NCBI GenBank assembly: GCA_041487075.1
Contig: JBGPMO010000002.1
Location: 1-18,125 of the forward strand
Reading direction: 5' to 3'
DNA length: 18,125 nucleotides
Source: JBGPMO01 sp041487075
GTDB taxonomy: Bacteria > Patescibacteriota > Minisyncoccia > UBA6257 > 1-14-0-10-40-38
Shown here: positions 14,454-18,125 of the stretch, one piece after another
Layout of the letters: each line of letters starts with the position of its first letter
How positions within the stretch are numbered: position 1 is the first letter of the stretch
Notes under the pieces: model-generated
What the model saw: only the letters and a program-made list of their open reading frames with translations
Database searches by the model: none
Told to the model about the DNA's origin: nothing
Position numbers and translations under genes: made by a program

Positions 14454-15428
14454 CTAAAGGCCGCATCCGCCTTGCTCGCGTTGCGGCGGGATTGCAGCGC
14501 CAGAATCCAAGCCGCATCCGCCTCTTCCGGCTTGATTCGCCTCTGCCTGCGGAGCAAGCGATGCGATTCGCTGGAATCCTGAGGCGCTTGAATAATTTTC
14601 GCCAACTATTTCTTTCGGATCTACGCTTTGCGGAGCGATACTCCGTGATTCGAGGTACCGCGCAATAGTCGCGTATTGATCCGGAAACCAGTATGAATTC
14701 ATGGCAAGCGCCGCTTTATACATCTGCGCCTCACTTGCTCCCTGGGAAGCCATGAGTTCGAGAAGGCCGAGCATCGCCATCCCATGATTGCAGTCGGGAA
14801 AGTATGTTGAATTGCCGCAGCATGGTCGGTATATATTCTTTGCCACAGCTTCCACAAGCGCTTGCTCCTTGGGCGTGAGCGTGACGAATTGATGCATGCT
14901 GTAATGGGTCATCGGGCCACCTTTGGCGAGCGTCCAACCGCCCGTTGAAGCGAATCTGTTTGCGCCACCGTACCCCGGATCCATCATGGGACCCTTCTCC
15001 AAAATCTGATTCTTGTTGGAGAGACCAAGCGCCCAAAGGAGATTTAAGAGAAGCCCCGAGTTTGCCTGGGTCACTCGCAATTTTCCATCACTTGACCCGT
15101 CTATAAACTTTACGTCGGCGGCACTCAATCCTCCCCGAGAGTCGTAAAGCGCAGCCAGTTGGCCGCGGTCGAATACTCCCGCCTCAGCCATCTTCCGGCC
15201 AAGATCTCCCCATTGCGCCGGAATTTCCACGCCTTGATCTATCGCTTGCCGCTCTGCAATTTGCGGCGTGCGATTATTTGTGCGCTCCGCCTTGAGCCCG
15301 GCAGTATAAACCCACGCTCCTCCAAGTACAAGCGCGGAGATGAGGATGCTTGCTGGGAGCATGTAATCTTTTTTCTGAACCTCTGGTTCAATTTTTTCCG
15401 ACTCTAATTCTTGTAATTCATTGTTCAT
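14454..15428 (-). CDS. Membrane-anchored Cys-rich protein of unknown function with duplicated GGCGL tail
   Basis: A 324-residue protein: a 22-residue acidic cytoplasmic start, one transmembrane helix (about 24-44, LPASILISALVLGGAWVYTAG) and a large domain predicted outside the membrane. Conserved-looking segments are GVFDRGQLAALYD, the GPMMDPGYGGANRFA region, and a Cys/His motif RPCCGNSTYFPDCNHGMAM (C203, C204, C213, H215). A helical GLLELMASQG and SYWFPDQYATIARYL follow. The C-terminus has two copies of GGCGL (302-307 and 320-324) separated by a linker, the second ending the protein. The pattern suggests metal or thiol chemistry. I recall related uncharacterised proteins in Parcubacteria but no named domain. 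It lies between the CPHC thioredoxin gene (13-base gap) and copB (20-base gap), so a periplasm-side copper or redox function is a fair guess. Confidence 0.8.
   Translation of the reverse strand: MNNELQELESEKIEPEVQKKDYMLPASILISALVLGGAWVYTAGLKAERTNNRTPQIAERQAIDQGVEIPAQWGDLGRKMAEAGVFDRGQLAALYDSRGGLSAADVKFIDGSSDGKLRVTQANSGLLLNLLWALGLSNKNQILEKGPMMDPGYGGANRFASTGGWTLAKGGPMTHYSMHQFVTLTPKEQALVEAVAKNIYRPCCGNSTYFPDCNHGMAMLGLLELMASQGASEAQMYKAALAMNSYWFPDQYATIARYLESRSIAPQSVDPKEIVGENYSSASGFQRIASLAPQAEANQAGRGGCGLDSGAAIPPQREQGGCGL
14460..14523. repeat. In-frame direct repeat encoding the two GGCGL tails
   Basis: GCCGCATCCGCCT occurs at 14460-14472 and again at 14511-14523 on the plus strand, 51 bases (17 codons) apart. 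On the coding minus strand both copies encode GGCGL at the C-terminus of the 324-residue protein. The identical DNA suggests a recent duplication of the tail. Confidence 0.8.
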
Positions 15429-15441
15429 GTGTTTAAGAGAT

Positions 15442-15846
15442 TTATTTCGACATTGGCAACAAACTCGCCTCGCTCACGCTCGGGCGAAGCGGACAACCGC
15501 TTTCCGCGGAAAGTTTTTGGAGCCCCTGTTCTCCTTCGAGTTTCTTTCCGTCCGGGAAAATCCATGTTGGATATCCTTTGATGCCGGCCGCGAGGCAGCG
15601 ATTGGGATCTTGCGGACACTCGACGTAAGGGACAAACCGGAACGAATCGCTAAAGGCCTTTTTCTCATTCTCACAGTGCGGGCACCAGTCGGCGCCGTAC
15701 ATCGTTATTTTCTTCTCGGCTAAGCATTGAGCGAATGCGTCGAATGTCCCACTTCTTGATTCTCTCGGAAAGAAAAGGATAATCGCAACCGTTCCAAGAA
15801 CAAGGACGATGCCGGTTATGATGAATGTTCTGAGAGTTTTATTCAT
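15442..15846 (-). CDS. Membrane-anchored thioredoxin-like protein (CPHC)
   Basis: A 134-residue protein with an N-terminal transmembrane anchor (about 8-26, FIITGIVLVLGTVAIILFF) and an outward-facing thioredoxin fold. The active site is YGADWCPHCENEKKAF (C55, C58) and the cis-proline loop is KGYPTWIFPDG. Additional Cys residues lie at C41, in VECPQDPNRCLAAG and in ESGCPL. The size and sequence style match the thioredoxin domain fused to, or paired with, bacterial VKOR proteins. No VKOR is in the window, but CcdA is encoded two genes upstream and is the likely electron donor. The role is reduction or rearrangement of protein disulfides on the outer face. It overlaps the upstream 173-residue gene by 8 bases and is followed 13 bases later by the Cys-rich protein gene. 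Confidence 0.9.
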   Translation of the reverse strand: MNKTLRTFIITGIVLVLGTVAIILFFPRESRSGTFDAFAQCLAEKKITMYGADWCPHCENEKKAFSDSFRFVPYVECPQDPNRCLAAGIKGYPTWIFPDGKKLEGEQGLQKLSAESGCPLRPSVSEASLLPMSK

Positions 15847-16360
15847 CGCAGCAATCGACTAATTTACTTACGATGTCCTGAATCGTCCAAGGTTTTTCTT
15901 CGGCGGCGACTTTTTTGAGTCCTTTTGTGTCGACGAGCTTGAGACGCAATGCCCAGAAGAGCGAATAGATGCGGTAGGCGTAATCGAATGTTTCCTTGGC
16001 CTTATCTTCTTTACCATCCGATTTGAGTTTCGTTCCGACTTCAATGAGGCGCATGGTGGTTGCGAGGAGATGCTTCGATACGCACCACGTCTCGCCTTCG
16101 TGGCTGTCTATTATGCGCCCAAGGAGCGACTTACGCACTGTCCGCACCTCGTTCAGCCAATCAAAATATTCTGGCTTGCCGGTTTTCTCCGCCGTAAAGA
16201 AGAAATGTTCCTCGAGGCTTATAAGATTCATGATCGCGAGACTCAAGTCTTCTTCGGTCGAAAGGTCGACCGTGCCTGAGGCCTTCATTTCTTCGATTTT
16301 TTTGAGGAGTGTTTCGTATTGTTTACCCTGAGTCGCATCGAAGGGTTCTTTGGTAGCCAT
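15839..16360 (-). CDS. Uncharacterised helical cytosolic protein of the thiol-redox cluster
   Basis: A 173-residue soluble, mostly helical protein without signal peptide or membrane segment. Recognisable stretches are LISLEEHFFFTAEKTGKPEY, WLNEVRTVRKSLLGRI, GETWCVSKHLLATTMRLIEVG and FDYAYRIYSLFWALRLKLV, with a Cys-rich end DCCDE. I do not know a named domain but remember similar unnamed proteins in CPR genomes. It lies 11 bases after ccdA and overlaps the thioredoxin gene, so it should act on the cytoplasmic side of the same system. The first residues (ATKEPFDATQGKQ) derive from a REP-like palindrome inserted at or near the start codon, so the ancestral N-terminus may have been shorter or different. 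The next Met (residue 25) is an alternative start. Confidence 0.78.
   Translation of the reverse strand: MATKEPFDATQGKQYETLLKKIEEMKASGTVDLSTEEDLSLAIMNLISLEEHFFFTAEKTGKPEYFDWLNEVRTVRKSLLGRIIDSHEGETWCVSKHLLATTMRLIEVGTKLKSDGKEDKAKETFDYAYRIYSLFWALRLKLVDTKGLKKVAAEEKPWTIQDIVSKLVDCCDE
16325..16346. repeat. REP-like palindromic repeat at the start of a coding sequence
   Basis: The plus strand reads ACCCTGAGTCG-CATCGAAGGGT, an interrupted palindrome with ACCCT/AGGGT ends. It matches from memory a family of short dispersed repeats (CCCTGAG...TCGAAGGG) found in many environmental and CPR genomes, where translated copies give PFDxAQG/PFDATQG peptides. Here it encodes EPFDATQGK in the 173-residue protein. 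It is the only copy I noticed in the window. Confidence 0.6.
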
Positions 16361-16371
16361 GTGAGTTGTTT

Positions 16372-17163
16372 CTAGAATACGAAGATGAGAAGCCCCAAGA
16401 GCACCATGGCGATCCCGCCCCAGAGCCGCATCTTCCTATTTTCGACCTTTTTCCATTCCTGCACTTTCCCGAGAAGTGTCTTGTCGCTCGCAATAAGGAG
16501 AATGACGACGAGCGGCAGCACGAAGATAAGGTTGTAGAGAATGAGATATCCGAATCCGGAAACGGACGTTGCGTGATCATGCAGGAGTCCGAGCACCATC
16601 AAATACGGCCCACCGGTGCAGGGAAACTCGCAGAGCCCCACAAGACCCCCGAGGATGAAGGCGGTTGGCACCGAGGCTTTTTCCATGAGCACCGCCATCT
16701 TGCTGTGGGCCGCTTGCGGTATTCGCAGCTTGATCGGGAAACTTGGGAAAAACTCATTGATGATGTTGATCCCGCCGAGCAGTATGAGGAGCGAGGCGCC
16801 CACTTTCGCCATGAAGTGCGGCGTGTTAAAGAGATGGAGCGCTTGGAGAATACCGAGGCCGATCAAGATATAAATCACGAAGATTCCCAAGATATATACC
16901 CCGCCGATCTTCAAGATTCCCGATCGCATTTTCCCCATGCTCATAAGGAATGCAATGGTAAGGATGAGAATCGAGAACGCGCACGGATTGATACTGTCAG
17001 CGATCGCGGCAACGACGAGAAGTGGCAGAAACCATGTGCCGCCACTCGATATCTTCCAGAGGAACGGCGCGCTTGACTGAGAACCGAAGAAAATCGCAAG
17101 GCCGAATACGAGAATCGCGACAAGACCGAGCCAAACCAGCTTGTTTTTGAAGAAGTTCTTCAT
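16372..17163 (-). CDS. ccdA: CcdA/DsbD-type transmembrane thiol-disulfide electron carrier
   Basis: A 263-residue polytopic membrane protein of the cytochrome c biogenesis CcdA family. After an N-terminal hydrophobic helix and a short external segment come the membrane helices. The two conserved redox cysteines are in ADSINPCAFSILILTI (C61) and LCEFPCTGGPYL (C182); C178 is extra. The family moves electrons from cytoplasmic thioredoxin across the membrane to outward-facing thioredoxin-like partners through these cysteines. It starts by ATGA overlap inside the DUF1573 gene and ends 11 bases before the 173-residue gene. With the CPHC thioredoxin two genes downstream it forms a plausible relay. 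There is no sign of cytochrome c maturation genes here, so thiol homeostasis or metal handling is more likely than haem attachment. Confidence 0.93.
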   Translation of the reverse strand: MKNFFKNKLVWLGLVAILVFGLAIFFGSQSSAPFLWKISSGGTWFLPLLVVAAIADSINPCAFSILILTIAFLMSMGKMRSGILKIGGVYILGIFVIYILIGLGILQALHLFNTPHFMAKVGASLLILLGGINIINEFFPSFPIKLRIPQAAHSKMAVLMEKASVPTAFILGGLVGLCEFPCTGGPYLMVLGLLHDHATSVSGFGYLILYNLIFVLPLVVILLIASDKTLLGKVQEWKKVENRKMRLWGGIAMVLLGLLIFVF

Positions 17164-17660
17164 GGCGTGACTTGGGCCCGGAATTGCATCGTGATCTGAC
17201 CTTTGTTCGTATCAAGCGTCACCACCCGTTCAATCCGTCCGATGCCTGCCGGGCCGTGGGCGGCCGGATCGAAGATAGCGCGTACGATAAGTTTTTCGCT
17301 TGGGCGTATGACGGCGTTGAGCGTTGGAGTGAATCCATGGCCGGGCATGCCGAACGGCCCCATTTCCTTGCCATCAGGAAGCTGGAGCACCGCTCTCGTG
17401 CACATGCATGAAGTTTCGGCCTTGGTGACAATGAGATCGGCATCGGTCGTATTAGTGATCACGAACTCATGCTCGACGTTTCCCTTGAGCATGGAGACGG
17501 AGCCGAAGTCGTACGCGGGGATCGAATCGGTAACCGCCGCTTGCGTGCTACCCGTAGCAAGCGCAGCGGATTCCCCCGGACGTGACGATCCCCACTTCCC
17601 CCAGAGGAGCAAGCCGACCACGAGAGCTGCTATTGATGTAATGATGATTGTGTTTTTCAT
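17160..17660 (-). CDS. DUF1573-family exported, membrane-anchored protein
   Basis: A 166-residue protein with an N-terminal hydrophobic anchor (about 3-20, NTIIITSIAALVVGLLLW) and a beta-sandwich DUF1573-type domain (IPAYDFGSVSMLKGNVEHEF, ITNTTDADLIVTKAETSCMC). The motif places two cysteines, C85 and C87, in CMC, as in other DUF1573 proteins where a Cys follows the T(x)xxSC strand. The fold is ASH/immunoglobulin-like and outside the cytoplasm; the molecular role is unknown. It is the first gene of the operon, starting about 20 bases after two terminator hairpins and overlapping ccdA by ATGA. The CMC motif and the ccdA linkage suggest a thiol- or Cu-binding protein kept reduced by the CcdA relay. 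A TAAAAT four bases before the ATG may be the -10, with no clear -35. Confidence 0.85.
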   Translation of the reverse strand: MKNTIIITSIAALVVGLLLWGKWGSSRPGESAALATGSTQAAVTDSIPAYDFGSVSMLKGNVEHEFVITNTTDADLIVTKAETSCMCTRAVLQLPDGKEMGPFGMPGHGFTPTLNAVIRPSEKLIVRAIFDPAAHGPAGIGRIERVVTLDTNKGQITMQFRAQVTP

Positions 17661-17678
17661 TGTGATTTTAGGAAACGT

Positions 17679-17699
17679 AAAAATCCCTTTGAGAAGGGA
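17679..17699 (-). terminator. Intrinsic terminator (second of two tandem hairpins)
   Basis: On the minus strand TCCCTT (17699-17694), a four-base loop, and AAGGGA (17689-17684) are followed by TTTTT (17683-17679). This is a compact stem plus T-run positioned to end transcripts from the partial gene upstream, just before the DUF1573 operon begins. Confidence 0.7.
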
Positions 17700-17701
17700 C
17701 T

Positions 17702-17757
17702 AAAAAGACGCCACAAAAGAGAATCTCGACAAGATTCTCCTCTTGGACGTCTTTTAG
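17702..17757 (-). terminator. Long hairpin, probable terminator overlapping the stop codon
   Basis: An outer stem AAAAGACG (17703-17710) pairs with CGTCTTTT (17748-17755) and extends through CCA/TGG. After an internal loop, an inner perfect 8-bp stem, GAGAATCT (17719-17726) with AGATTCTC (17732-17739), closes on a five-base loop. On the minus strand it ends in CGTCTTTTT. It starts within the TAA stop (17756-17754) of the upstream gene. Confidence 0.7.
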
Positions 17758-18125
17758 ATTACGCTCGGACTATTTTCGTGAAGCGCGAGCCAGTGATTCA
17801 GTTGCAAACGAAATGGGAACTCAAAAGATTCTTGTCGTTTTCTTTGATGGGTTTGTAATCTCGAAAGCAATGGGGCAGTATCTTTGAAAAACAAAGCAAG
17901 GAAAGATACAAAGATTAATGCCAATGCAACCAAGAGTGCGCTCGCTAAAAGAGAACCAACGGTCGCGGTTGAAAATGATTTAAATGCGTCGAGGTGGAAA
18001 GCGAGAAACGCGAATGGATTGGCTTGATTTGGACAATCAGCGACTCCTTGCGCAGTTGCGGCAATACAGCCGTGGCTATGTTCCCCTCCATGGTTCATCG
18101 CAAAAACGCCGAAGACGGCGATTGC
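17754..18125 (-). CDS. Small membrane protein of unknown function (5' end outside window)
   Basis: The frame stays open upstream of the ATG at 18098 to the window edge. The nine preceding codons read AIAVFGVFA, which looks like the end of a signal peptide or membrane helix leading into MNHGGEHSHGCIAATAQG. I therefore treat the gene as partial, with its start beyond 18125. The visible 123 residues contain that His/Cys-rich segment (HGGEHSHGC, then DCPN) and NPFAFLAFHLDAFKSFSTAT. A second transmembrane helix (LLASALLVALALIFVSFLALFF) and a basic C-terminal region follow. I remember similar unnamed proteins in CPR genomes but no function. The His/Cys cluster next to a copper operon hints at metal binding. 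The gene ends in two tandem terminators, so it is transcribed separately from the DUF1573 operon. Confidence 0.7.
   Translation of the reverse strand, partial: AIAVFGVFAMNHGGEHSHGCIAATAQGVADCPNQANPFAFLAFHLDAFKSFSTATVGSLLASALLVALALIFVSFLALFFKDTAPLLSRLQTHQRKRQESFEFPFRLQLNHWLALHENSPSVI

Noticed and set aside
14731..15036. Alternative minus-strand ORF (101 residues) within the Cys-rich membrane protein gene
   Set aside because: It is an out-of-frame shadow of the 324-residue gene, with no start signal or recognisable domain.
1..18125. CRISPR array, tRNA or rRNA genes, complete insertion sequence
   Set aside because: I saw no regularly spaced repeats, no cloverleaf or conserved rRNA segments and no transposase; nearly all of the sequence is accounted for by protein genes.

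Overview
The window looks like part of a small-genome bacterium of the Candidate Phyla Radiation (Patescibacteria, perhaps Parcubacteria). This is inferred from several things: a short, divergent enolase; a compact glycerate kinase / PEP synthase / hydroxyacid dehydrogenase block; several small membrane proteins of a kind I associate with those genomes; tight packing with abutting or ATGA-overlapping genes; and few Shine-Dalgarno sequences. UGA is used as a stop, which argues against the recoded CPR lineages. No rRNA, tRNA or CRISPR array was seen, so placement is tentative.

Layout. (1) Positions 1-3579, plus strand, hold a phage-like or mobile cassette. It contains two tandem beta-class DNA methyltransferases (the first cut by the window edge), a phBC6A51-type helix-turn-helix / small-terminase-like protein, a 70-residue coiled-coil protein and a 616-residue protein I cannot assign. 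(2) Positions 3580-4480, plus strand, are a degraded-looking stretch. It has an extended -10 promoter, two small membrane-protein ORFs and the C-terminal remnant of a DUF4352 protein, closed by a strong bidirectional terminator at 4439-4478. (3) Positions 4502-12285, minus strand, form one apparent eight-gene operon. It is read from a good promoter at 12292-12320 through two DoxX-type membrane proteins, a Met-rich exported protein, a cupin, glycerate 2-kinase, PEP synthase, a D-2-hydroxyacid dehydrogenase and enolase. (4) Positions 12331-17660, minus strand, form a copper / thiol-redox envelope operon. It encodes a DUF1573 protein, CcdA, an uncharacterised 173-residue protein, a membrane-anchored CPHC thioredoxin, a membrane-anchored Cys-rich protein with a duplicated GGCGL tail, and a CPH-type copper ATPase. 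(5) Beyond two tandem terminator hairpins (17679-17757) lies a partial gene for a small membrane protein that runs off the right edge.

How the genes fit together. The metabolic genes form a short route: D-glycerate to 2-phosphoglycerate (glycerate 2-kinase), to PEP (enolase), and PEP to or from pyruvate (PEP synthase). The dehydrogenase either makes D-lactate from pyruvate or makes D-glycerate from hydroxypyruvate. In the envelope block, CcdA would pass electrons from the cytoplasm to the outward-facing thioredoxin. That thioredoxin could keep the Cys-rich and DUF1573 proteins reduced while the ATPase exports copper. The Met-rich protein and DoxX pair sit just downstream but in a separately promoted operon with the C3 enzymes. 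The most novel items are the unassigned 616-, 324-, 187- and 173-residue proteins in these conserved-looking contexts, and two promoters placed so that transcripts would begin at or very near the start codon.
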